Assembly: GCA_025201705.1 (NCBI GenBank)
Contig: MU616896.1
Span: forward strand, 1-33,472
DNA: 33,472 bases
Origin: Dissophora ornata
Taxonomy: Eukaryota; Mortierellomycota; Mortierellomycetes; Mortierellales; Mortierellaceae
Reading direction: 5' to 3'
Shown: piece after piece, positions 18,190 to 29,322 of the stretch
How positions within the stretch are numbered: position 1 is the first letter of the stretch
Layout of the letters: every line of letters begins with the position of its first letter
The notes under the pieces: model-generated
Databases searched by the model: none
The model's input: only the letters and a program-made list of their open reading frames with translations
What the model was told of the DNA's origin: nothing
Made by a program: the position numbers and the translations under genes

Positions 18190-21100
18190 ATGTTCGGAAC
18201 TTTCTCAGTGCAGCCACTCCTGCGAGGGGTTCACCTCGATGAGGCTTCCACTGCAGTAGAGTCGTCATCTTCTCGGCCCTTCTTCGACAGAACTATCGCG
18301 GGAAGCAGCAGTCCTTCAACCAAGTCAACGGGGATTTTCAACAGAAGTTCAAAGGCCGTTGTGGAGGCGCTGGATTGCTTTGGTATGTTTTTGGGCGTCA
18401 AGAAACGCTCCTCACTGAGCATTTTCACGCGCCGAACGACTGGTTGGCCTGCTCGATGCCTCCAAACTGTAACTGACGCGCAGCTCTCTGTTAGAAAACC
18501 ACCTATACCTCGGAACGTCCGATGGATTTTTGCTGCATTACGTTATTGAGGAGCAAATCTCTTCAGAGTCCGTACGTATGCTTTGGCGTAGTCGAAAACT
18601 TGTTTCGCAGCTGTACCATCAGGCTAACATGTACGCCTTGACCTGCATCTTCACTAACCAATAGGACCTGCCACGCTCATGTTTGGTAGTGAGAAAAACT
18701 CTTGGCTTTGGAAAAAAGATGGTTGAAAGAATTATGGTCCTATCTCATTTACGGATGGCCATTGTCCTATGCGGTATGTTTCCGCCTTCTTCTGTACCGG
18801 TTCACCGAAAGGAAAATGACACAACACCGCCTGCAAGCGAAAGAGCTGTCTGCTCATGCGATACCTTTATAGACTCTACTCTCTCTTTCTTCAGCCTCCC
18901 AGACTTTTCACCACTTTCAACACAGGTTTTCCCGCCCATTAAAGGAGTAACAGCATTTTGCGAGGAAAGCTCACAAAAGGGCCGTCTTGCAGAAGATGGC
19001 GGTATCCGTCTTTGTATCGCGAAAAGAAGGACGATACAGTTTTATAATCTTTGGCACGATGCGATTTCAGAGCCAAGGGTGCGAATCTTGCGACCAATCT
19101 GCGTGTGTATACCTTTTTTGTATGGGTGCATTGTATTTCTAACAAACCCACCTGCGTGTGTATCTCTTACCAAGTAGGAGCTCAATCTTCCCAATGGCGC
19201 CCTTGTAGTAACGAGGTGGAAGAACATTGTATGTGTCGCAGATGCGAGCGACTTCAATCTGATCGATACACGGGCGGAGAGAATGATACCGGTGCTTCCT
19301 GTCTCTCAGAGTTCACATCCAGGATCACATCCGCAGGTCCTCAAGCCTGTCTGTATACCAATCGCCGAAAACGAATTTCTCTTAGCCAGCGCCACGGGTT
19401 CTGGTCAGACAGCTATTGGAATTTTTTGCACTGGAGCAGGAGACCCTGTCCGTGGGACGCTACAATGGTCCAGTTATCCCAAGGCACTGGCAGTGGAGTA
19501 TCCGTATGTTACAGCGCTTCTGAGGGGTAATGTTGTCGAGGTGCACAATATCATGGATCAAAAGTTGGTTCAAACTATTCGCTTTGAGGCCTCCATGGAA
19601 GTGCGGACGCTGATGCAAGGCCCAGGACTTAAAGTGTGGATGTCGAAATTGGCGAACGTGCTCACTCTACAATCAGACAACCAGGGTGTCCTTCAGCCTT
19701 CCCAAAGAGAATGGAAGCAACAGGAGACCAATCGTATCTCGACTGTGTTAGCGAGAGTTCTCGTTGCAGGGAAAGACAGTGTTTCTGCACTTGTAACAAC
19801 TCCTCTGGTTTTGCATGTAAGTGCTGACGTGTCACTACTAAGCGGAGCGTGTTAACAGGCGGAACGTATCAATGCCCCATGCGACTATAGCTGTTGTTAT
19901 TCTGACCAGAGCAGTTGCGGGTGTTTTTTATTGATCCAACTTTTAGGCTGACATGCTCTTGCAACAAGGACGAGTGGAAGAGGCACTGCTATTGTCTGAA
20001 AAGGCCGCAGCAACCATGTCGGCGGAGAATCTGCATAGAGAGCGATTACAATTCGAGCTGGACTACATTTATCAGAAATCTGGACTCATCTACCTCGGCG
20101 AGACACTCTTTGATGACGCATTCGGTCTTTTGTCACGAGGGAAAATCGACCCTCGAGTCCTCATATGGATGTTCCCTGATATTCTGCAGAAGAGCAATCT
20201 TATAAGTGAAGTCATTCTATTCAGAGGGATCAGAGATCAAGTCAGGCAGCTTGGATCACTGCCAGATATTAGTACGTCGTATGGCGTATTGTAGTGTCTT
20301 TCAGTTCGAGTGCTGTAGTCGGATACGGACTGCTAATGTTTCGTATCTTTTCGACGATTGTTCCAGTCAGCAGATCATTGTCCAAGTCCGGGAGTGAGCA
20401 AGGTGCGGAGTTCAGCAAAGTTTTTTTGATGAACGCAAAAGAGGTCTTTTCGCAATATCTTGTTCGATACCGAAAAGAGCGCATTGATCGGAAGAGTCGC
20501 CCAGGACCCCATCTGGAGGTACTGTGTTTGACGTTTGTTACCTTTGGCAGAGGGATGTGACAAAGTGAAGTTGATCATTTGACCATTACACCGCGCAAAG
20601 ATTGTAATCGTTTCTTCTTTGGTATATTCCCCTCTTTATCAAGGCCACGGACACTGCTCTTCTTGGGCTATGGGTGGACAGCGGCGATGATTCCAATCTA
20701 AATCAACTACTAGAGTCAAATAATCTTTGCGTGGGGGACATGTGCGAACAGAAACTCAAGGATGCCAACAAATATTATGCCTTGTCAATGTGGTACAAGA
20801 TGAAGAAGAAATACGATGCCACTCTCTCAATATGGAAAAGGTACTTTCTCGTCGTCGTCGTCGTTGTGGTCGTCGGAAAAAATGCCTCGAAAAACGCGAT
20901 GGATTAAAGTCGCATTTCACTGTCTATATCTGTAGGCTGCTGCTTGGTGACATAGAGGACAGCTCTTTTAATATTGGACTGCAAGGTATGGCTACGCTTC
21001 TTCTATCGCTACAGGATGCCGCATTGGTGGAGGAATACGGGTGGTGGATTGTTGAGCAGGATGAGACTATCGGATTGAAGGTGAGACCGAGTGCCGTCTC

Positions 21101-22665
21101 TTGTACCAAATGTGAGGCGTTGTAAATGTATTCGCTAAGCAGAGCTATGCATGCACCCACCCAAATTAGATTTTCATGCCAGGGGATGTAAAGCGTGCTG
21201 CCATGTTTGACCCCGACCGTGTCCTTGCAAAATGCAAATCGAAAATAAGTCAAGAAGGCCTTATGAATTATCTGGAATATGTGGTGGTTCAGAGGAAAAG
21301 CGAGGTATCATTGAACTCTTGTGCATAGTCCTCTCTTTTTTCATTTTCTTCAAGATTGACGATATTCACAATCACAATATTTATTCACTCGTACAAGTCC
21401 GCAGATCATCATAGTATGCTTTGCCACATGTATGTGGATAGCATTGGCCGATTGGTTGCGGATCCCGCAAGGCTGGCAAAACACAAAGAGCTCGGTATGT
21501 CTCACTACATGATTAACAAATGCGGCGCGATAACAAGGCTTTGAAAAAAAAACTGACTTTTAGTATCTTCTTATTGCCTCCATTTCACCGCGTAGTGGGG
21601 GAGTTCATCAAACAACAGGAGCGGAATTTGCTTGGACTGAATATTTCGACTCCATCCAATGTGACGACAGCTGGGTCTTCCATTTGCACTTTCCACTCGT
21701 ATCTCCAGTCTCATGCCAAGTCTGATCCGATTTGCAGTCACCGTACAAAACTTTGTCAGCTGTTACAGTCGTCCACGCTTTTCAACCCTGCTGATGTCTT
21801 GTCTAAAGTGGAGGCTATTCTTGTGCTGGATTTTGAGAAGGCCGTCTTGCTTGCCCGGGTAATGATGCTAGCAACGGGCGCTTCCTCTTACGTGTAATGA
21901 GGTTGTAGAGTTAATGTGCTAATACGCTCTCCGTTATTCCGTGAACAATACAGCTTGAGAAGTACAAGGATTCCATAGCGATCATGGTCAAGGATACCAA
22001 AGACTATCAGGGGGCCGAAATCTTTTGTCTGAACGCCGGTGTATTTCGAAGTCCAAGACGGGGGACCAAATCCGTTGTCAATGATGGTCCTTCAACAAAG
22101 GAATCCGCGGTTGATGTCGAGACGAAGAAGAGACTTTTCATGATACTACTTCAGGAATATTTGCAAATGGCCCAGGATCAAGGGGGAATGGCGCTCACGC
22201 TGTGCTTACTGGATTCGCAGTCGTCCTATCTGGATATTTCAGAGGTAGTTGCGAGTTTTGATTTCGTGGATTTTGATGGGTGATTTGCGACGAGAGTTCT
22301 AAACAGGTGTTCACATGTCATTTTAGGTCATTCATTTGCTGCCTCCATTCTGGTCGGTGGAGCTACTTCAGCGGTATCTACTGAGGTCGCTGAGAAGAAG
22401 CCATCACGATTTCAAGGAGATCCAAATCACCAAAGGTCTCTCTCTGGGTGAAAATCTGAGGATAAGCGAGGAGCTCTTTGAGCTGTATAAGGAACAGGGG
22501 CCAGTCGTAATTACTGCAGACGATGTCTGTCATGTCTGTGGCACAGCGGTGGCCGATGATGTTTTTATGCGCACGGCGGACACAAAGATCATCCATTTGC
22601 ACTGTGGCTCCTTGTCCCTCCAGGCGACTAAACCCGTGGATGGTACCGAGAATTATAATTCATAA
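18190..22665 (+). CDS. VPS3: CORVET subunit Vps3/TGFBRAP1-like (Vps39 family)
   Basis: Fourteen exons: 18190-18382, 18495-18571, 18665-18773, 18873-19078, 19178-19816, 19947-20271, 20367-20518, 20644-20840, 20936-21080, 21170-21320, 21405-21494, 21596-21858, 21954-22244, 22327-22665; 1058 residues. The family tethers endosomes or vacuoles: Vps3/TGFBRAP1 in CORVET with Rab5/Vps21, Vps39 in HOPS with Rab7/Ypt7. The N-terminal citron-homology propeller shows VEALDCFENHLYLGTSDGFLLHY and KKMVERIMVLSHLRMAIVLC. A helical clathrin-heavy-chain-like repeat region follows, and the C-terminal Vps39_2 domain ends in a Cys-rich motif (CHVC at 1014-1017, HLHC at 1036-1039) that probably binds zinc. The propeller text looks closer to fungal Vps3 than to Vps39, but this is a judgement by eye. 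Donors at 19079 (GTGCGA) and 21321 (GTGCAT) are weak; the second was chosen because it keeps phase and restores the SYHHSMLCHMYVD helix. AATAAA follows 30 nt after the stop. Confidence 0.87.
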
Positions 22666-22694
22666 CCTACATCCCCTTAATCAATTGGTGGCAA

Positions 22695-22700
22695 AATAAA
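22695..22700 (+). terminator. AATAAA signal of the VPS3-like gene
   Basis: AATAAA 30 nt past the stop codon and 94 nt before the CDC45 start codon. The two genes therefore share a very short spacer for 3' end formation and transcription start. Confidence 0.55.
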
Positions 22701-22793
22701 ATGGTTGAGGACATTCAGAAGATCCCTTTCACATCACGCTACTTCCTCACCCATCCATCTTGTCTTCATTACTCCTTCAGCCATTGAATCTGA

Positions 22794-25438
22794 ATGGGTC
22801 ACGTCAAGCTTGCCAACTACTCACTCGCTTACAAACGAATCAAGAATGCGGCGTTTGAGGGGCCAGGGACAGGGAGCACTGTCGTCTTCTTTGTCGCGGC
22901 GGACGTGGATGCTATTTGTGCGTTCAGAATATGGACAGTAAGCTGAGCGAGGTTGCCACGATTGTGCCCATCCTACATTGCTGCTGATCAAATCGTCGTA
23001 TTTTAACACACCCGAGTTATCAATTGCGTTGGATAGACCCTACTAAAGTCGGATTCTATCAGCTATGTGGTCGTCCCTGTGGCAGAGATGGAGGATATTC
23101 GATCAGAAGCGAAGGTTATGAGCTCGTCGGTATGGAAAGCTGTTTACTCTTTAGCTCAGGGGAATGAGATTGATGCTTTTGAAGCATAATCAGCTAATTC
23201 CTACATCTTACCTATCCCACAGGTCAGATCAATATTGATGCTAAACTGCGGAGGCCTATTCAACCTTGAAGATTACATGGAGCTGTCCGAAGAAATCACA
23301 ATATATGTTCTGGATAATCGTAGACCAGTCAACCTTCGGAATGCTTTCTGGAACAACGAAGTCATTGTTTTTCATGAGGGCGACCTAGATAAAGAGCTTG
23401 TGCAGGAGAAAAATGCCATTATATTTACAGAGGTACGGGTCTTTGCTGAACTTTGTCAACGCGTCTTTCAAAAGCATCTGTTAACGCGTCTTTGAATGCC
23501 ATTATGTTCACGCCATAGCGCTAACCATCTTCTACACTACCTTTAGGAAAATGAATATGAACCACGGAATGGGCATGGTCCAGAGTCTGATGATGACGAT
23601 GAAGACGAAGACGAGGATGAAAAGGATGAAGACGATGAAGACGATGATGAGGACAACCATAGACGGCAAAGAAGGCGAACCGGTATCGACACAGAGGTTT
23701 TACCAGAAAATACCAACCGCCAATGGAAGGCATCTCGTGCTATCGTGGTCGACTATATGTCTAAGGGCTTGGTGTATGGCACGTCAATATCGAACCAGAC
23801 ATACATGATGGCAACGCAACTTGATCGCACGACCGCGGATATTCTTTGGTAGGCTTTTCTACACTTTGCGCCCCTCTTCAAGGAATCTTGTCTGTCTGCT
23901 GATGGTTGGCGTCTTCTCACCAACTTGACCTCTGCTACACCCTCAAGGCTGGCCATCGTTGGCTTGACTTCGCAATACGCGAACGACCTGATTGGTCATA
24001 AGGACTACCTAGATTTGGTGCAGATTTATAAGGACGAGTCGCAGAGGCTTATGCCAGGCGACAGGCAATCTCGACCCAATCCAGTTGCCAGATCAGAGGA
24101 TCCGGGTGTCGTGTCTGCAAGCAGCGCTCCAGAGGATGGGTCCATACGGTGTACAGATGAATATAGGTTTATGATGGTCAGGCATTGGTCTCTTTACGAG
24201 AGCATGTACCATTCCAACTATGTGGCATCGCGTTTAGGAATCTGGAGGGAGCCGGGACGGAGACGACTCTTTGCGTTACTTGCCAAGATGGGGTATGGCC
24301 AGTGAATGGTACTTCATGTTGAACTATTTCTGTTCGGCTACAACGTTCATGGATGATCCTTGCTAAAACACCAACATACTGCGTTGTCAAAAGCTTTTCG
24401 CTAGAGGAGAGCAATCAAGTGTTTGCACACATGAGCATCGACCTCAAGAAGATCCTGAAGGAACGTCTCCAGCTGGTGGCACCCGAGTATGGACTCCACG
24501 AAATTCTGTATTCATCGTTTACACGATCGTATGGATACCGAGGGCTTATGAGTGCTAGCGACATTGTTCACTCTGTGACGAGCCTCCTGGAATCATCTCC
24601 GGAGGCAATGGTTGCGCTAGGGTACAGGCCTGACCGGATAGTGGACGAATCTTTAGGCACTAGCGGGGCTACAGATCCAACCAACAAGGAGGAAGGAGCA
24701 AATGGGTCACCATCGTGGTGGCACACTAATTTTTTCAGAGCATGCGACTCATTAGATGTGAGCGCAGGGGAAGGAGATCAATTAAGAGAAGGTTTGCGGC
24801 TATGCATGAAGATCCAAAAGGCAGTGGTCAGGCAGGCGGTTGCAATTATTGAAAAGCAAGTGATTATTACGCTCTCGACATGCCGCGTTGCAACTCTCAA
24901 GGATGGACCAGACCTGCCCATTTTTTGGAACCCGCTGACACTTTATAAGCTAGCGCAGTTCCTGGTCTACGCCATTAGGGTAATATACGGTATTCCAGAA
25001 GACACTGATTTAGAGAGAGAGAGAGGAAGAGGTGTAACTGACGAAACGATGATGGGTGTATGCTGCATTCATGTAGGAATACGGAAGCAGGAAAGCCGGA
25101 TATCGACCAATACCGTTTGTTCTCGCGGTGTTGAAAGAAGAGACGCAGACGTTTGTTGTCACGGGCGTGCATGGATCGCCAGTGATTGGCGAGGTTATCC
25201 CAAAGTATGTGTGTTTTTTTGTGTCTATCTTGTGTGAATGCTGATCAACTGTTTATTATTTTTACTTAATGATGTTGTTATTATCACGAGCAGCAAGTTT
25301 GGGATCGTGTTCGAAAAGATATCGTACAACGAAAAGATCCCGATGAAGCAGCTTGGCTTTGACAAGACGGTTGTGGAGATTGACCGTGACGACCTGGAGG
25401 TGTTTATGAAGTCGATTGGGCGGTACATGCGAGGGTAG
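22794..25438 (+). CDS. CDC45: DNA replication initiation factor Cdc45
   Basis: Eight exons: 22794-22937, 23037-23129, 23223-23432, 23547-23848, 23948-24292, 24394-24979, 25077-25204, 25294-25438; 650 residues. Cdc45 joins Mcm2-7 and GINS to form the CMG helicase at replication origins and forks. It has a RecJ/DHH phosphoesterase fold without the full metal site. Visible features: FVAADVDAICAFRIW (residues 33-47), SISYVVVPV, the NCGG-containing segment, an acidic Asp/Glu loop (about 164-186) found in this family, MMVRHWSLYESM, LLAKMGFSLEESNQVFAHM and the C-terminal KFGIVFEK. The first exon is only 48 codons, and the start is the only ATG that gives the conserved N-terminus. All introns are GT-AG with phases that agree. 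The gene begins 128 bp after the VPS3-like gene and has a minisatellite just past its stop. Confidence 0.96.
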
Positions 25439-26085
25439 CATGCAAGAGAGCAGTTTGTCATGTTGAAAAGCAGACAGGCAGCCTCTGAGAGAGTCAGACA
25501 GCCAGACAGCCAGACAGCCAGACAGCCAGACAGACAGATAGACAGACAGATGGACGGATGGAGGGATGGAGGGGGGGGGATGGATGACAGTGACCACAAC
25601 AATAGTCTACTGATACACAGCAATAATCAGGCCGGTGTTGTCGTTTTCTCGCCTGTTTGCACATGTCAATGTCAGTGGACGCAGTGCTTAAGTGATTATT
25701 AGTGTAATACTCCGTTTGTGCATGTTCATGTATGTGGTTGTTCATCAATGTTCATATCCAGCAGTTGTGCTGGGACCGTCGCATTGGAGTGAACTGTGCG
25801 CGCGCAGGGAACAAAAAGGGGGACAAGCTTTTTTTTTTTTATATTCCCTCTTTCTTGCCGCTCGATTCCATTCATTGACCATCCATCCACACACACACAC
25901 ACACTCTCTCTCCATCCATCTCTGATTCTTTGTTCTCTTCCGCATCGCTTGTCCTCTCTATCAAGTCTAATTCACACGCAGAGCAGAGATACCCACACCC
26001 ACACCCCCTACCTCCCTCTTCTCCCTCCCTCTTCTCCCTTACTCCCCCGCACTTAGAGAAGCATCAAACATCCACACAGCGCCCA
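25439..26085. other. CDC45 3' region and J-protein promoter
   Basis: No gene seen. It contains the CAGA minisatellite, a GTG/ATG-rich stretch (about 25700-25760), a T run (25830-25840), CA and CT dinucleotide runs (about 25887-25912) and a CT/CCCT-rich tract up to the start codon at 26086. The last part has the same pyrimidine-rich character as the leaders of the hydrolase and importin-like genes. Confidence 0.6.
25495..25550 (+). repeat. 8-bp CAGACAGC minisatellite
   Basis: Four exact CAGACAGC units, then degenerate CAGA/TAGA units, passing into GGATG-type units up to about 25580. It lies 57 nt past the CDC45 stop codon, so it probably sits in its 3' UTR. Confidence 0.85.
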
Positions 26086-28274
26086 ATGTCGTTCATTCCT
26101 AATCTCACCTACTCTATTGCCTCCACCGTCTGGTCAGCAGGGACCTCCGCCGCTCTTGGCAAGGGCGGTCACCCCAGCAAAGGCTCCACCACTACAACTG
26201 TTACTGGCCCTGCCCCGCATCATCACCATCATTCCTCCAACCATAGCCACCACTCTCACCACCACCATTCGCACTCGCACTCCACTAGTGGCATCAACCC
26301 CAATGGTCCTGGCGGTCCCACCTCTTCCAGCCACAGACGCCACTCGCACAGCCGTGGATACAGTAGCTCGACCTACAACTTTAGTCGAAGCCACCCCAAT
26401 GGCCCGTCCTCTTCGTCTTCGTCCTCTTCCTCCTCGCCTATAACCCCACCTCATTCACCTAACCATTACAGTCAATCCGGACCCCACAGCGGTTCGTCTG
26501 CCGACCGAAGGTCCACTCGCAAACGCAACCCGTCCATATCATCCATGCCGAGAACACCTCCTGCCTCGCCACACACCGACTCGTCCAACTACTTTGATTC
26601 ACAAGGCCCCCCATCTTCCCACAATTTCTCCAGAAAGTACCACGGCTCCAGCAGTAGCTCGTCTAGACCTGGGTCCAGCAACCATCACAGTAAAGGCAGT
26701 TCACACAATGAGAGCGCTGCAGGTGCCAAGAGGAGCAACAAAGAGAAAGAGAGCAGCTCTAAAGCGCCAACTACGGCTGAAGAGAGGTATCGAATTGTAG
26801 ACGATATTCTCGAGACCGAGAACCTGTACCGCGTATTGGACGTGAGTCGCACTGCGACGGCCGAGGAAATTCGCAGGTAAAAAAACCGACGTTTTCGAAG
26901 CAACGTTGTCGTGCGATAAAGCCAGCCATGCTGCCGTTGATATTAAAAAACAAAGTGCCTTGCTGTTCGCCAATCAATAGGGCCTACATTGCCAAGTCGA
27001 GGGTTTGCCACCCCGACAAGTTCCCGGAATACCCACGGGCGACTGAGGCATTTCAAAGTAAGCTGAAGGCGACGAGCTTGTTGTTCAAGAGTAGACGCCC
27101 ATAGGGGTGTTTATTTTTTGCACGAGATTTTTTCCGCCCCCCCTTCTGTTTTCACCTGTTTACACGTGGAGGAGCGTGTTAACCCAACACTGCCTACCAC
27201 AATCCGTGCTGTGTGTGTTTCTGTCTGTGTCTACTTCACTCCCATCGCTCTTCCCTCCCGTCCGTGGACACGCCGTGTCGCTGTTCGTCATGGATGCCTG
27301 CCTTGATAGGACTCGACGTTCTGTTCCTGGCCGGCTGCACGGCTAGGGCAGAGGGTGGAAACTGGCCTGGGATTATGGTCAGGGTGTCGCGGATGGTCTG
27401 TGGTTCCCCCAGTAACCAACACACTCGACTCACTCTCTCTCTCTGAATCCTCACTAGAGCTTTCATTGGCATACGAAACTCTCTCGAAGCCATCCTCGAG
27501 GTTCGTGTACGATTCCACTGGAGGATCATCAGGCAGGACTATGCTCGGAAGTGACGAGACTCTGCAAAGTGTACTCTCCCAGGTGTTTTTCGAGTTCATG
27601 GATGGTGACTTTGAGGTCATTCGCAACATGATTAGTAAGTATCTCAAGGGCTATGACAGGGATGCGTGCCCGAATTTACATCTCCTGAAGCTGAGAAACT
27701 GACGCGGACCCTGACCCGACTCCACGTGCGCTTCATTTTTGATAGACACCATGAATAATACCGCTGGAGGCGTGCGTCTCGGGGACGATGTCATCGGAGT
27801 TATTGAGGAAATGTTCCTTCGTTTGCGCTTTGTTTTGCACGGTAAGGCACTGCACTGTATATCCTGGCCACTGAGAGTGTTTCCAGAAATGACGACGGCA
27901 GCTTACTCAACATTACACGTTCCCGTCATCAATGTCATATAGGATGTAAAAAGTACATGACGCTTGTTCACGACCAGGTCCAGCAACTTTCTGATATCCA
28001 TCATGGCATGCGATCCTTGGCCTACCTTGATGTCCTGGGTCGATTCCGGCTGACACTCAAGCTGTCCAAGGTCATGCTAACTATTCCCATGATTATCCAG
28101 GATGAGATGAGACGTGAGATAGCTGTGGCTGCCGCTTTGGAGGGCGGATCGGAGGAGGAAGAGGGCGCGAAAAAGAATGCGGGAATCGTAGGAACAGTCT
28201 TTTTGAATGATCGCGTCGAGACCGTGCTCAAGAAGGTCGTTTCTGCTATCGAGACTGGGGAGCGTTGGGTATAA
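26086..28274 (+). CDS. J-domain protein with His/Ser-rich N-terminus
   Basis: Five exons: 26086-26876, 26981-27057, 27458-27634, 27746-27841, 27943-28274; 490 residues. J-domain proteins stimulate the ATPase of Hsp70 partners through an HPD motif. The J domain is at about residues 245-310: ENLYRVLDVSRTATAEEIRRAY, HPD at 274-276, then KLSLAYETLSKPSSR and VYD. Before it lies a low-complexity region rich in His (about residues 45-70), Ser and Pro, with no signal peptide. After it come about 180 residues that look folded and helical (LSQVFFEFMDGDFEVIRNMI, LDVLGRFRLTLKLSK, IPMIIQDEM). I do not recognise this as a Pfam J-protein C-terminus; similar proteins may exist in basidiomycetes. It is not DnaJ type A or B, as there is no Gly/Phe region, zinc finger or CTD. 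The His-rich part could bind metal, but that is speculation. Intron 2 is 400 bp, long for this region. Confidence 0.85.
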
Positions 28275-29322
28275 GGAGTTGAGAGCCACTAGATTGCAAA
28301 AGCCGCATTGACTCTTGAGCGACATTCAAACATCGGCATATTGTTATCGCGCCTCTCCCAGCATCCATTGGCATCGAAATTGGCGACCCTTTTATATTCT
28401 GTTTCTTTTTTTTTTTTTTTTTTTTTTAAATAATGCTTTTAACCAAGAATCGGCGGGGAGAAGAGCATCGGTGGCGAGTGAGTTCCACGTCCGTAAAGAC
28501 GGTGCATTTCCTTTCGCAGGTCTGAAGAAAACGATACCCTTTCAATTTTACATCCCTAGGATGTAAAGATGTATGTAACAAATAGAAGCGCCACAATAAA
28601 GAAGAGCATTTTTCATGGACTGGGTATTCAGAGCACCAGCGTTCAGACGCGTCGGAGCGCGTTGACTGCGAGAATGTCATGTAGGATATCCTTGGGGGTG
28701 ACCCGCAGACTGGAGCGGCGAGGCCGCGGACTGATTTTATTGCAAGTGCTGCGATTGGTGGTGGTGCTGTTGTTGATGTTGTTGTGGTCATTTGTAGATT
28801 TCCCTTGGTATGTTTTCTTCTTTTTTTCGCCTTTTGCTTCCACCGCAGACACAGACACAGGCAGGAGACGTCCTCCTCGTCGGAGCTATCCTTGCGCGGC
28901 GTACGAGCACCGAGGACGAAGCGTTGAAGAACAAAAGGTAGAGACAGGGGCCATACATGGACGGAATGGACAGAGAGGAGAGTGCCGGTTTGCTGCTGCT
29001 GCTGCAGCTCCTCGCTCCTGGCACAGGGACCCCTGGTTGGACAGCAAGCAAAGAAGGAAGGAACTAGTCCTGTTGCCTGACGACTATTTTTTTTTTTTTC
29101 ACTGGCACTGATTGCAGCGCTACTCTCCGCTTGTTTTTTCCCCTTCCCTTTTCTCCTCTCTTCTTCCCTCCTCCCGCCTAGCCTCTTCTCCCTGCATCCT
29201 TCCAGTCTGCATTCGGTGCTCATCCCACGTCTTGCTCCCCCCCTTCGACTGCATGAACAACTCCTCTCGGGGCTCACGACCGAACGTCTGATTCACCATC
29301 CCTCCTAGTTGCAAAACCAACC
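28275..29322. other. unassigned interval with possible hidden small gene
   Basis: It lies between the J-protein stop and the importin-like start. It contains a 22-T run (28406-28427), an AATAAA on the plus strand (28595-28600) that may end the J-protein mRNA, a CTG/CAG-rich patch (about 28990-29010) and a CT-rich leader from about 29118. A plus-strand CTGAC, T-run and CAG at about 29078-29117 resemble the 3' end of an intron, perhaps in the 5' UTR of the next gene. On the minus strand, protein-like fragments in different frames (for example KDILHDILAVNALRRV ending at 28643) could be exons of a small gene, but I cannot join them convincingly. Confidence 0.4.

Noticed and set aside
25495..25580. 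CRISPR-like short repeats
   Set aside because: The units are contiguous 8-mers without spacers, a simple minisatellite in a eukaryotic genome.
28426..29277. 283-residue single minus-strand frame
   Set aside because: Lys/Glu/Arg and Thr low complexity from GA- and CAA-rich DNA, and the most protein-like segments fall in different frames, so it is unlikely to be one intact protein.
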